This document shows, piece by piece, positions 41,171-53,850 of a stretch of 64,000 nucleotides of DNA (position 1 is the stretch's first letter; every line of letters starts with the position of its first letter). The stretch is from Sthenelais limicola (Eukaryota; Annelida; Polychaeta; Phyllodocida; Sigalionidae): NCBI GenBank assembly GCA_942159475.1, contig OW804098.1:5928383-5992382 (forward strand). Direction: 5' to 3'. Below the pieces are notes generated by a model, which was not told the DNA's origin, made no database searches, and saw only the letters and a program-made list of their open reading frames with translations. A program made the translations under genes and the position numbers.

Positions 41171-41973
41171 TGCCAGGTTTATTTCTACCGTTGTTGTTAC
41201 AAACTAAGCCCAGTCCACACAGTTACCGTCCAATTTCCTTATAGAAATATGGAAAACTACACATCTAGACAAAAACTTGAATCGAGGGAAAGATTGCTAC
41301 ACAGACATTTATCAAGCACAAAAACTATGGCGGTTCAAATCGCCATAGACGAATGGCAAATGGCAATAGAAAAAAACAAAAAAAAGCCCCTTGAAACTCG
41401 ATTCACGGCCTTTCGAACAGTACCAGGCCGGACGTGATTGCAAAATTAGGAAGTGCCCGAATGTCCCTTTCATCAAAGGGCAGGGTTGAGGGGTAGGGGT
41501 GTCTGATTGGAGACCAATGGGGAAGGAAAAACCCCATAATTATAGTGGATGGCAAAAGGGGGGGCTCAGGGTTATAACCAATCACAAGCAAAAAAAGTGC
41601 CCATATACCACGGTAAAAACCCGGTCTATGGCCTCAAAGTGCATTCAAATTATACCCAAAATCTGACCCAGAATTCACTAAAAGTACAATCCAGTGATTA
41701 CGCCTCACAATTGTAATATTATAGACAAAGAATATTTTCCCAGACCTACCCAGCAATTTGGTCTGCTACCATTGAAGCAAAGGAGAAGGTTGCATATTTA
41801 ACAACAAGCCAACAAAAAAGCCCAACCAGAGTATCTAGAACTCTGTCCCATCCAAACACGCCAATTCCAACAAAATAGTATTTAAATAAGTTGGAGGCTG
41901 ACCAGCACCACATTGAACTACAAAAAAGTTTCACCAAAAACGTCAGAACTAACAGTATCTGGCTAGATGACTA
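41171..41973. other. No feature recognised
   Basis: No supported coding or repeat structure. A short plus-strand frame near 41249-41437 ('ENYTSRQKLESRERLLHRHL') is Arg/Lys-rich but unrecognised. Confidence 0.3.
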
Positions 41974-42086
41974 CAATAATTTCTGAGGTTTTTTCTGATC
42001 GAGGGTATTATAGCCTGAGGGAAGTTCGAGGGCGTAGCCCGAGAACTTCCGGCAGGCTATAATACCCAAGATCAGAAATTATTGCT
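41974..42086. repeat. ~110-bp near-perfect foldback
   Basis: Nested complementary blocks pair outside to inside: CAATAATTTCTGA with TCAGAAATTATTG, CTGATC with GATCAG, GGGTATTATAGCCTG with CAGGCTATAATACCC, GGAAGTTC with GAACTTCC, and GGGC/GCCC around a GTA loop. A stem of about 50 bp results. It is possibly a miniature foldback transposon. Confidence 0.85.
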
Positions 42087-43589
42087 TTTAGAAGAGATTT
42101 GATGAGATTCCCTTAATGGTAGAGAAAAAACAAACCTTCTTTATTCCGTCGAAAAACATCAGCACACACCATGAGAATCGCCATTCTGTTTATGTGACCT
42201 GAACCGGAAATCCGTGCATGGATCCTATTTTACTGGACACGCAAAGAAGATGGAATGACTCTCGCTGCACGAAACTGACAGAAACCTCCAATATACATAC
42301 ACCAACTACTTCTTTAGCCGTATCAAACTAGTATTTCATTTAATTAAGGCCTAATGCTAGAATACAATACATTATCACCTTTGGCCCCGTTTATCGAAAT
42401 ATAAGAGTTCAAATACCCGCTCATCGGCAGAGCGTTCGCCTTCAGTGCCAAAGGTTGGGAGATCGAGTCTTGCCTGGGCAGCTTTTTTTTTCTTCTCCAT
42501 CCTTGCGACGTTCCCACTAACATTTCTCTATGAAGGAATCAATGGAAGGCAACAAGATTTCAGATATCATAAGAAATCATATTGATTAAGATGTCCTGAA
42601 GATTTTGTCTTTATACAAGTTCCCGTATTTATATACGTTCGAATACGTCAGCCAGCCGGCGCGATTTTATAAGGTTTCGCTGCTTGCCATCCAAAGCATC
42701 AGACTTCCGGTTTAGGAATGCTGTGTTCCGTGTGTCTAGTGACTTAAAAAAGAGATAAATAAAAGTTCTGAATGGGTAGAATTGATTTAAATATAGTTTT
42801 AGCTCGACAGCGAAGATTTAGTCTACAGGAATCAAGTATTCAATGAATGGCGATTTCAGAATGCTTGTTTGGCCGTGTACACTAACAACACTTCCGTCTT
42901 GAGGGATCAGCGATCGGCCTGGTTCCCTCGGGATGGAAGTCGTAAGCGGGAATCTATAGAGAAAAAAAACCTCCCAGAATCTCATCAGATCGATTCTAAA
43001 CTAGGATAAGCTGGCATGTCCCCACCAATCTCCAGTAGTGCAAACCCATTTCCACCTACTCAACCTCAATTGTTCCTCAACTGCTCCTCGCTTATTCTCT
43101 CACCTGCTCACGTATAGACAGTTTATACTGTCTAATGTTCTTATAATGAACGAATATACAACCAAGACAAAACATTGTATTGTATTAGTATTTACTATAC
43201 AGATTGTTTATATACTGCGTCTGTTACAATCATTTGTTACTATAAAGTATTGTTACTGAGCTTACCATCTTCCAAAATTGACACTACAAAGAAAACCAAC
43301 ATTTATATGGGTGGCCATTAGATCGTTGACCGCATGGTCGATTGTTACTCCTATATACTTGTAACTAACATGTCCAGTAGGGCTTGAAATCCTCCCAACT
43401 CAGGGAGTTTGACCGACTGACATTGTCCACTTCGTCATAATAAAAGTAACAACAACAACAACAAGTATTAAGAGCCTCGCACATTAGGCAGTTTTAACAT
43501 GAAATCATAACAGGTAGAATGGTATTTAAATAATCTTAAAAAAATTGTAAAATAAAAAACCAATGCCCAGCGTTGTCTCTGGCACAAAT
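42087..43589. other. Mostly non-coding; contains tRNA-like unit
   Basis: No protein-coding support. The tRNA-like Pol III unit is listed separately. Confidence 0.4.
42412..42492 (+). ncRNA. tRNA-like Pol III unit (tRNA pseudogene or SINE head)
   Basis: 'GCTCATCGGCAGAGCG' matches an A box with D-arm pairing GCTC/GAGC. 'GAGATCGAGTCTTGCC' resembles a B box about 33 bp later, and a T9 run at 42483-42491 can terminate Pol III. The acceptor and anticodon stems do not close well, so a functional tRNA is unlikely; a SINE or pseudo-tRNA is favoured. Confidence 0.5.
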
Positions 43590-44132
43590 ATCCCAAAATA
43601 GTCCGGAGGTAGGAGGGGTGAACCTTGTGTTTTGGGTCCATACGATGTTTTTTGATCGATTCCAGATCTCCAGAATCTCTTGATTCCAAATCTGCCGGGT
43701 GCCACTCTGTAACCCTTGAGGAAAATTAATTATCGACGTTTTTTAAAAAAAAGTTAAAAATATTAAATTTAATCAATAAAAAAATAATTTCGTCCTCAAT
43801 ATCCACTGTAATTGCCTAATTTTGATGGAACATACACTTTGAAAGAGAAATTACATATTTCAAGGTCAAGAGAATTCATCATGACTGCTACAGGTCATAT
43901 TCAAAGGTCAACGGTCAAGGTCAAAGGTATTATTTAAGGTTTTTGCAAAAAACTCTGAGAAAAATTGTCTGACATCTTAGATCAAATAGAATCAATTTTA
44001 GGGCACATTATTTCCTATCGATTGATACCAGTTACTTGATTCTACATTCAGTAGTTTCATTACAATAGCTTTTCAAACCAAAGAGAATATTTTGGGTTTC
44101 AGCCAGAAAATGAGGTAGACCCCTATTTCTTG
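43590..44132 (+). repeat. Long inverted repeat, left arm
   Basis: About 540 bp complementary to 46911-47460 with roughly 90% similarity by eye. Outer end 'atagtccggaggt'; inner end 'acccctatttcttg'. Contains several AGGTCA/AAGGTCAA half-sites (43862-43928). Confidence 0.85.
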
Positions 44133-46399
44133 AACCACAGATACGTCTCTGGTTGGAAATAGAGATAAATGTTTCTTAGAGTATGATACAATCTTCCAAT
44201 CGATATATTGTACATGTTTTTTTGAATGGAATTGAACTTTTTATGAATTTATTGCAATTATAAGGTTATTCCCATTATTGGTTAAATTAAAAAACCTACC
44301 ACTTACAAATGTGTGCAGCATGGATTTCTGGTGTTAAGCCACCAATTTATTTCTTCCCATGTTAACTTAACCCTATTGTCATCAATTGTAATGTCTTTGG
44401 ATTTTAGTTTAAAAACCTATAGTTCATCTAAATTATCATGTTCAACAGTCCTTTTCAACAGTAGTTGTTTGATGTAGTTGTGCAGCAGCAAAATAAAGCT
44501 GTGATCTATTTTATAAGTGTGAAGGTGATGAGCTCTCTTCAAATGATTCACCAAATCATCTCTAGAATAGATGAAGGAACTAAAAGATTAGTTGACTGAA
44601 TATTTAATATTCCCTGTTTATAGGCTGGGCCCTGTGTATGGGCCTTCCCAATTTTTAAGTTTGGGGCTTAGCACATGCTTTTGGTAGTATAAGCCTGGCT
44701 CCATATATGAGCCTGGTGCCTGTGTTGTCATCATGAAATAAGGGATAAAAATAAAGAACCAGCTGAAAACATAATCAGTTTGATAATTATGAAAATCAGT
44801 TGGACATAAATATTAGATGAAATAACAGTTGATTTATTATGAATAAAGCTGGCAATAAACATGAGTTTCAGCTTAACCAAATTTCTTTCTAAATTTTTGG
44901 CTGGGAGAAGGCAACATGTTTAAGTATGTCATAATAATATATAATATAATGTCCGGCCCTGAATATAAGCCTGCATATAAGTCTGGTGTATAAGCCATTA
45001 GAAAATGATATAATCCCAGGCTTATGAACATGGAAGAAATTGTAATATGATTATCAGGTATATCTAATTTGTGTCATAGATGTCAAAAGAGTCAGTAGAA
45101 TTAACCCTAAACATAACATAACATAGTACTTATAGTAGGTAGACATGGCAGTATTCACCTTAACCTGTAAAAAAAATGTTTTCTCCCCAAATGAGTAAAA
45201 CCATTAAGGTGAAAACGATTTGCCACTTATAACATAGTACTTAGTTGAATAAAAATATTTAAATACAAAAAATAATAGCCAATAGGGGATTTACATGTGC
45301 CACTGTGCATGCTGATTCTCAACATACTGACATACAAATATTTAGCAGCACTGAAATAGGCAGAATATTTTCAACAGGGTATTTTTTCTCTAGTTTTAGA
45401 CTCTTTAGAAAATTTAAACCTATCATCAGCCCAGTGTCAAAATCAAGACAGTCATTAATGGTTGTTCTAATCTCTTTCAAAAAACGATAATACCAATATT
45501 TCTTATCACATATACTTCCATGAGCAGGCTCAATGGTCAATCAATAATATTCAGAAATGGTATTCACTGATCATTTCGAATACCTCCAATTCTTTATTTC
45601 TATGGGTTATAGTGTTATAGAGTGTTGACAAATAACTTCACAATTAATCCCCTCACATGCTCTGAAAAGGATGCATTATCTTCCTAATTTTGAATAAAAG
45701 GTGGTACCACATTCCAATTACTTTAATCTTTCCAATTTAACCTTGCCTGATGCTTTCTTTCCTCCAATTTTCAACGATCAATCTAGCTGGATCCCTCATC
45801 TGATATCTAGGATGAGGTAGATTCAAGCCACAATTTCCATCCTCCAAAAGATATCTTCATGCCTTCTATAATATAATGGAATCAAATCACATATTATATG
45901 TAAGTTAAATTCGAAATTCTACAGTTAGCTCCCCTAATCCTCACATTACAAACTGTTGTCAGGCAATAGCCAAGATTCGGAATGGGACATGCTGACTGGT
46001 AGACTGGGGCAAGAGTAGAGGGGGATGGGTAATTTTGACTGGAAGAGGGGTCAAGCCACCTGTGTCTACATTATGAGGGTGCAGGTTCCAATGGACCCAG
46101 AGAGGGCCCTTCATTAAATGTAATTTTAGAGACAGAGAAACATTTAATATTGCTATGAAACTTTAGGATATATGAGACAACATCATGCCCTATCTTCATC
46201 TTACTTAATGTTCCTTTAATAGTTATGGAAAACAAATAACAGAACAAATGATGTGTGTAGGTGCAGGTTGAGTGCATGATGCATGCACCCGCCCTGTGTT
46301 TGAGCGGGTGTGTACCTACAACTGTGGTCAGTGCCCCACCCACTCTCAGATAGTCCCCGGTGCCTGTATGAAATCAGTGCCAGCTGTGGCTATCTCGAC
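44133..46399. other. Loop of inverted repeat, non-coding
   Basis: AT-rich; no supported gene. Short repeats of 'ataagcctggctccatata'-like text occur at 44620-45010. Confidence 0.4.
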
Positions 46400-46663
46400 C
46401 TAAAGAGAACTTTTCAGTTCTTGCCTATTATTCTGAATGATCTTCTTGTCTGATGAGTCTACCACTATACTCCCAAATTCTAGTTCTGGAATTATAAATG
46501 TTTTAAATATCAAGGAAGCAAAGTCTCTCTTAACAAAATGCCTTGTTTTACTTAGTCTCTTCTGTAATATACTAGCCCTAACACAAATCCCAATGATATG
46601 CTGGTTCATGTTATAGATAACAAGATTATCTCTGTTACTCCTAGAACCAAAAAGGTTTTGCAC
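46400..46663 (-). pseudogene. LINE RT C-terminal fragment
   Basis: Encodes 'RASILQKRLSKTRHFVKRDF' and 'IFKTFIIPELEFGSIVVD', the R-x-x-x-I-x-R and P-x-L-E-Y/F-G-S pattern found after the RT palm in CR1/Jockey-type ORF2. Short and decayed. Confidence 0.5.
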
Positions 46664-46910
46664 TGTAGTCTTATAGTTTGTAGTATCATTGTAGTCTTAT
46701 AGTTTGTATTATGCACATTAACATGTGATTCCTTTCATTATCCTCAAAAGTGCTGACTTTAATTGCTATGAAATCATAAAAAGTTTAATTTTATTCAGAT
46801 ACTTGTGTACAAAATATCAATTGAAAGATCATATCACACTCTAACAAACATTTATGAACATATATGCTTAGCTCTATCTATAACAAATACTCAACTATAT
46901 ACTATGCTTC

Positions 46911-47460
46911 CAAGAAATAAGGGTCTACTTCATTTTCCGGCCAAAACACAAAATAGTCTCCTCTTTGAAAAGCAATTGTAATAAAACTACTGAATATAGA
47001 ATCAAGTAACTGGTATCAATCGATAGGAAATAATGTCCTCTAAAATTTATTGAATTTGATCTAAGATGTCAGACCATTTTTCTCAGAGTTATTTGCAAAA
47101 ACCTAAAAAAATACCTTTGACCTTGACCTTCGACCTTTGAATATGACCTTTAACGGTCATGATGAATTCTCTTGACCTTGAAATATGTAATTTCTCTTTC
47201 AAAGTGTATGTTCCATCAAAATTATGCAATTACAGTGGATTTTGAAGACGAAATTATTTTTTTATTGATTAAATTTAATATTTTCAACTTTTTTTTTAAA
47301 AATGTCAATAATTAATTTTCCTCAAGGGTTACAGAGTGGCACCCGGCAGATTTGGAATCAGGAGATTCTGGAGATTTAGAATCAATCAAAAAACATCGTA
47401 TGGACCAAAACGCAAGGTTCAGCCCAAAAATGGTGTTCTGCCTCCGGACTAAAAGGGTGG
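46911..47460 (-). repeat. Long inverted repeat, right arm
   Basis: Reverse complement of 43590-44132, with matching TGACCTTGACC-type half-sites at 47118-47180 and outer text 'gcctccggactaaaag'. Confidence 0.85.
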
Positions 47461-49680
47461 ATCCTATCTAGGTATATACTAAACATTCCAAATGTAATAT
47501 TCATGAGTATGGTTCCAATGTTTTGGATACAGCGGAGGGGGGGTATATTAAAGTAGAATGGTCTTACTGTAGGACAAGGGTAGGACAAGGAATCTTGTCA
47601 CAATATAAGATAATCCTAAATTTGTAGTCTGTATTACTAAAGTGATCCTACTGGAATCCTACCCGATGCTATCGTAAATTCTCATCCTACAATGTTAGCA
47701 CAAACTTGCCAGGGTGATCCTTCATCAACCAATTTAGATGATCAATGGTTAAATACCAAGGAAAATTTAGGGATTTATATTATTACACAACATAATCAAA
47801 TGACAGACAAAGAGTGTTAACTACTGTGTGAGCCCTAAGGGAACCATTACAACTATGTATGCCCTCAGGTAATCATTACAACTATGTAAGCCCTCAGGGA
47901 ATCATTACTTTGTACTCTGTTTGGGACCTGCTTAAACATCAAAGCGACCCTATAGTAACCCTACAGTGAGCTGCTCCAAGTAGATCTCAAATAGAGTGTA
48001 GGGATTCATTGCCACTTAGTATTCTCTCAGGGAATCACTATGACTTTGTATGCCCTCCCCTGAGTGAATCATTACAACTTTTTTTTACTTGAGCGAAAAT
48101 TTTGTATTCCTTGAGTGAATCATTTCATCTTTGTATTCATCTGGGAATCATTTTGACTTTGTATTTCCTCAGAGAATCACCATGACTATGTATGTCCTCA
48201 GGAAACCATTGTGATTTTGTATGCCCTCAGGGAATCATTGTGATTTTGTATGCCCTCAGGGAACCATTCTGATTTTGTAAGCCCACAGGAAAATATATAT
48301 TTGTTCATATTACAAGTGGGGGGTGTCCCCCATGGAACAGTGTGAAATCTGACTGTTGTATCACATTGCAGAAAAACCACCCACTATGGAATATCGAATA
48401 CCAATAAAGTATTATAAATCTAAAATCTAGAATCTCAACAATGTTAACCACCTCTGGAAAAGAGGTACAAGTACAGTGCAGTAAAATGCTCAGGCCAAGA
48501 TGGAACCTACCACAAGGTCAAAGAGTTCATCCAATCAAGGACAAAAGCAATGAGGATTATATCGGTTCAAAAGTGGAAGTGTTCATACACTCTTGACATT
48601 CATTCACTAAGAGAGCATTCCATATGCCACTGGGTGACATTCATACTAAGAGAGGTTGTTTTGTCCCAAAACTGTCAGGATAAAAATGTGTCATTGTAAA
48701 TATCTAACATATCCAACATTTTTCTTTTTCAAATATCATATTCCTTCTCTAAGATATTCCAACACATAATCAACATGACTCATGGATATCTTAATATCCG
48801 AAGAGATACTATCTTGGATTTCCTTTTGACAGAAAGACATCTCATATGCCTGAGGGACTCCCTCATTTGTATATACTACTATGTGGTGTTTGACTATAAG
48901 CTAGTAGACCAACACTGAGTCCCTTAGGCTATTCTCGTAGACCAGAAATCCGACCAAAGTAAAGTTGGTTATTATATGATACATTTCATTTCTGTTAAAG
49001 AATGATTAGTTTAACAATTGTTTTGTAGGTAATGCGCAAGAAATAGTGGTTGTGTGTGGATAAATTGCATTTATTTGTATGATTTGCAAATTGCAAGTAT
49101 TTGTATTGATATTATTTAGATTGTAAAAATAATCAAGAAGCGCTAGTCTATCCATGACAGAGAGGAAAAGAGCAAAAAGGACAAAATCCTCACTGTCATA
49201 TCCTAAGAGGATTTGTTTGTTTTAAGATTTTTATTCAGCTACGACATTTTGCAAAGTATATACAATAATTCTCAGTGCGTGCTGAGTTTTAGAGAAAATG
49301 TTAGAAAAAATACTAGACAAGTGAAATAATAATAACATATAATATATAGTATACTCATAATATTAGACATGAGATTTAAGAACATACACCCAGGGCAGTG
49401 TCCATTTGCATGACAGTCCTTGGAAAACTCGTTAGAATAGGATAAACAAACCATATAATCCGAATAAATTTAGGCAGTAGAGACATTTGCCTCTGCGAGC
49501 GACCCACATAGGGCAATCTCAGATTAAAGTGAAATGCAAAATAGCAACACCCAGTACATTGTATTGCCAGAAGAGCTGCTACCAAACAGTAACACCCGGT
49601 ACATAAACTTAGACGCGTAAGCGCTGCCGTATAGCAATACATACCGGATCTCTGTAGTTTATGTTGCAAAATAGTAGCAC
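47461..49680. other. Non-coding with minisatellite
   Basis: No supported gene; the 47825-48285 minisatellite is listed separately. Confidence 0.4.
47825..48285 (+). repeat. ~37-bp minisatellite (GCCCTCAGGGAATCATT)
   Basis: Around a dozen imperfect copies of 'gccctcagggaatcatt' plus 'gactttgtat', some diverged; the best copies lie at 48185-48275. Non-coding. Confidence 0.75.
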
Positions 49681-50346
49681 TCAGTACATGAGTGCGTCTA
49701 GATTCCAAAATTCGTTTCTCAGGTTGAAACTCTTTATCAGGACCTTTTTAATTTCTTTTTTAAATATTTTTTTTTCATCAATTACCTTTATACCGTATGG
49801 GAGGTCGTTCCAGAAGTTATAAATCCTGACAAAGAGGCTTCTCCTAATTGATTCTTTTTTCCATTCTTCAATTTGAACCCGATATGGGTCCCTTAGATTA
49901 TAATTATATAAAGGGCGATTAAATACAAAATAATTCCAGAAAACACAGAAAAAGCGTTGGAGACGTCTATAGCAGAGCGGCAATAGATTGCAGTTATTAT
50001 GAATATCGACGTTTTTGACTCTATTTTCAGCTCTCCTCTGTCTGAAACCCTGGCATAGCCTTAAACAGTTATTCTGGATTAATTGTAACCTTCTTGTTTC
50101 ATTTCTTGGAGCCAGATCGAATACTAGTCCACCATACTCCAGAATAGGCAAGATATAGGTTTTATAAATCAGTATCGATATATTTTTAGAGATATAGAAC
50201 CTTACTCTGGCTAATCTTCTGTACAGTAAATTGGCTGTAAAACAAACAGAATTTATATACGGAATCATATTTAACCTGTCATCCAAGAGGAAACCTAGGT
50301 ATTTAAAGTTATTCACCCTATCGATGGCTTGACCATTACAATACAC
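49681..50346 (-). pseudogene. LINE ORF2 C-terminal fragment
   Basis: 221 codons including 'NNFKYLGFLLDDRLNMI' (RT thumb, K-Y-L-G), 'IYKTYILPILEYGGLVFD' (P-I-L-E-Y-G), 'RRLQLIQNNCLRLCQG' (I-Q-N) and a terminal 'FVRIYNFWNDLPYGIK' (F-W-N-x-L-P). This is the standard end of CR1/Jockey-type ORF2. No ATG is supported; the palm and endonuclease are absent. It is a 5'-truncated insertion and the frame is still open. Confidence 0.75.
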
Positions 50347-51950
50347 AAAATAATCAGTATGGCAGCATGTTGTGTTTGTGCGATGTGCAATGGAAGCAGA
50401 TCACACAGGTCATGGGTAATAGGGTAGTCGTCATAGTAAAGAGACTCCTTGTAATGGGTGAAAAGATCTCAGTAATGAAGAAATAGTCGGTGCCATAAAT
50501 CTATTTGTTTGGTAATAGGAAAAAGTATCTTAGTAATATATTTTGGCTATGTGTATTATGTGGAAAAAAAGAGGAAAAGTCTGTAATATTGCATATATTG
50601 TACAGATGAGGACTCTGGGATGCAACAGAGGTGAAATGTTTTTGTGATGTCCATCACAATCAAAACACTTCATACAGACTGAAAATATTTGGTGGCTATA
50701 CAAGAGACTTTTGTAATGCTGGCAAAAATGGGAAGTATTTACACTGTGTCTAATTTGTGAGGAGTGTACCAGATTAGCAACAAGGATGGCCTCAAATTAC
50801 AGGGAATTTTTTAACATGAAAAAAACTTTTTACTGCAACATTTTGCATTGATGGTACAGGGCATAAAGGCAAGGTATTAGTTGGCAAGAGATCTCCATGG
50901 GAAATCAAGAATAGACAAAATCAGCCACTGGGTAATCCACCTCATAGTGGGGCAGCTTAACCACACTTATGGATCAATTGGGGACGGAGTGGACAAAAGT
51001 ACCAAATTTGGCATACAGGTACCTTTGGTGGTCCTCTTTCTAGTTAGAACAGGATCAAGCGTCACAGCACACAGAATTCAAGATGGCTGTCAGTCGTCTA
51101 AAAGGCCTGAAAATCTCCCTGAAGTCACTATTTTAGGACAATCTTGTGGTCAACAAATCTATTGGGATCACTTAAAAGTTTGTCAAGTACCCATGGTTAA
51201 CAGGGTTATAAATAGAGCATTTACAAACAATAACACAATGCAGCATCTAGAAAAAGAATGATGGCTCTCATAGATAACAAACAGTAGTAACTTAGCACTT
51301 ATGAACTTATCTGTAGGGAACAATACAAGCTGTCATGTGACATATACAACTTTTTTTTTCTACGATCTATTCCTGAATAAAAGAGGTTTTAGATATTTTA
51401 ATTATTTCATCAAAAAGTTTCATCCATTTAAAAACTCAAATATATCCTGGATATATCAATATTGTTTATCTTTTCAACAGTGACAACAGTATTAATGTAT
51501 ACTGACATAAATATTTACTTAAATGAAGGGTTCAAAAGTTATGAGAATCTATGATTATATCAATTAGCAGAGACACAAATCATATCATAAATTGGCTGTG
51601 TGTAATTAACTATACTCATAACTAAGTCTTTAAAGAATATCCGATTTGCTTTCTTTATGTGTACTGATAGGCTGATCATAGACTAACCACTGTGCCCTAT
51701 CCTGCCATTCATTTACCATTGTGCCATTTATCACACCAGATGGCGCCACCTATAACACTAGATGGCAGCATGAGCCAGCCCCTCATTATTACTAATTCCA
51801 TTATATTGAAAACACTAGTAAAGGAATTATATGATATTTATGCACTATATATAATAATCATTCTGTAATTAAGAACATTTTTCGATATCATTATAGCATG
51901 TTTTAATTGGGTATTTCATGTATGTGATATTTTAGAGAGGATAGAGGATG
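50347..51950. other. No recognised gene
   Basis: A 126-codon plus-strand frame at 50881-51261 ('MARDLHGKSRIDKISHWVI') matches no family and lacks support. A CTCF-like site lies at 51737-51752. Confidence 0.35.
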
Positions 51951-52171
51951 TTGAAGAAATGCGGGCCATTCTTCGTAATAATTAAGGGTCAGTAGTTGGG
52001 CGAGAAATTAATCAACGCAACACACAGAGATGTATGCTTCAAATCAGTAGGATCCTTAGAAGAGGTCGAACTAACTCTGATGTTTATTCTTATACTAGAC
52101 AGATTAGAACGAATACACTGGGCCTGCGCTGATTGGCTTAGGTCTCGTTGGACCAATTAATCAACAGGTTA
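51951..52171 (+). repeat. 220-bp direct repeat, copy 1 (possible LTR)
   Basis: Similar to 58380-58601 in the same orientation: 'gaaattaatcaacgca', 'tatactagacagatta', 'gggcctgcgctgattggctt'. The ends are not canonical TG..CA. Confidence 0.7.
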
Positions 52172-53528
52172 GATTAGAGATCCAATCAGACACAGGATAA
52201 CAATGACAGACAAATTATTAAAACGAGGCTCAGAGTGACCACTGCCACTCTGACCAATCTCTTTGGGTGGTGACCAGGTCACAGGGTTATCTCCCCTCCC
52301 CTCTCCCTCCCACTCTTTAATCAGTATTCCCCCCCTCCCTCCCCTGACCTGGTGGTCAGCCCCTCCCCTCCCTTCCCATGTGATTGACTTTGAGATAACG
52401 GTCAGACCTGGACCTCACCTGTACCTTTGAACTTTGGAATGATAAGAAATCCGCGAGCGTTGTGGCGGTAAGAAAGTGTAGGTAGCCTTCTGGCCGGTAG
52501 GGGCGTGACGAATGTGGGGCTGAATGAGACAACTTTAACTTCACAAATTAGACCATTTATGCTTGTCAATTTTACAATGTAATATCAACACCCCTCCATC
52601 ATGCACATCCATATTGTATGGTATCCTAAGTGAACTCAGGTTTCAGCATCTATTTCCATCATTTCAAGGTAAGAGCTGGAAAGGATTGTGAACATGCAGG
52701 GCCAGTGCTGATGATAAATGATGAATAAAAGTATGCAACCTATGCAGTTGTACCTTTAAAAGCTATCTGGGCTGTAGATGTTCAATCTAAAGTTGTCTTC
52801 GGTTGCTACTCTGACTGTACATATATGGCAAAGAGTACTTCATGGGAATGATAGAGGAGTAAATTTACACTAAGAAATTTTCATAATAACAATTAGCACA
52901 CTGCCATGCCTGCACCAGCCATGTTAAAAAATGTCCTTCCAAGTTGTGCAGCCCCTTCATATCCAGCTGCAGGGTAAGTGCAGCTGGATGTGCAACCCTT
53001 GAGCAGCCAATGCACATCCAAGCCAACTGCAGCCAAAGTGCAGTCGGATGCACAAGGCTGGCTTACACTGGCTGCACTTTTCCCTGAATCCGGATGCAGT
53101 CCATGGCTGTGCAAGGGCTGTGCATCCTAAGCGCATCCTCTACTGCAGTACCACCCTAGGCTAAAGTAGGAGACCATGTGGACTCCAAGCTCATTTGAAG
53201 CATAACAGCCATGAGTACATCCTTGGGGACTCACACAGCAGGGCTTGCTTCTAAAGAAGCACAAATGGTTTAGTTGTTTTCAAGTGTGCTATTTTACCAA
53301 AACATTGCATTGTCATTGATATCTTCTTTAACAGACACACCTAATGCCAGGGCAAAATGAAAGAAACGTTCTTGTGGGAATGCGAAGACCACTCATTCAG
53401 ACGCAAAAATGAAAGATGACATACAGGGCTCAGGCATGTCAAGGCCAGAGCCAAATACCTTCCAAGAGGGCTTCTGTTTGGGAGGAGTCACATTGAAATG
53501 ATTGTGCCACATTACTTAATCTAATTCA
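52172..53528. other. Non-coding; CT-rich and TGCAG-rich stretches
   Basis: A C/T-rich stretch lies at 52287-52376. Imperfect repeats of 'gtgcagctggatgtgcaa' occur at 52940-53140. No supported gene. Confidence 0.4.
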
Positions 53529-53850
53529 ATGGAAACTGAAGACCAGTTTGCTTTTAGGAGAGGGAAATCCATGGTAGAAGCACAAGATCATTTTCTCGGA
53601 AATGTATATAATAACCCCAATAACCAAAAAGCAACAGACCTAATATTCTTAGATTTAAAAAAAAGCTTTGGACACTGTTCACAAATTATTATTACAGAAA
53701 TTTATTAGTTATTGCATAGAAGGGAATCCTTCCAAAGATTCCAACGTTACTAATCTGAAAGATGTGTCAATGAACAGTGGAGTTTCCTCCCAGGAATTTG
53801 TGGGGTGCCCCAAGGAACATCGCTAGGACCACTTAGGTATTTAAAGATGT
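53529..53850 (+). pseudogene. LINE reverse-transcriptase palm fragment
   Basis: Plus strand: 'EDQFAFRRGKSMVEAQDHF' then 'ATDLIFLDLKKSFG' (motif A, F-L-D-x-x-K-A-F-D), and after stops and frameshifts 'GICGVPQGTSLGPL' (motif B, G-V-P-Q-G-x-x-L-G-P). The Y-A-D-D region is missing. A decayed relic. Confidence 0.7.

Larger units (their letters stand above)
43590..47460. mobile_element. Putative TIR element with 0.55-kb inverted arms
   Basis: Two long inverted arms enclose 2.8 kb (44133-46910). The loop contains no transposase, only AT-rich DNA and a decayed LINE fragment at 46400-46663. It may be a large non-autonomous foldback transposon or a segmental inverted duplication. No target-site duplication was identified. 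Confidence 0.45.

Noticed and set aside
46071..46343. 90-codon minus-strand frame
   Set aside because: No motif or splice context, low-complexity flanks; considered chance.
50881..51261. 126-codon plus-strand frame as a gene
   Set aside because: No recognisable domain, splice context or codon signal; frames of this length occur by chance here.
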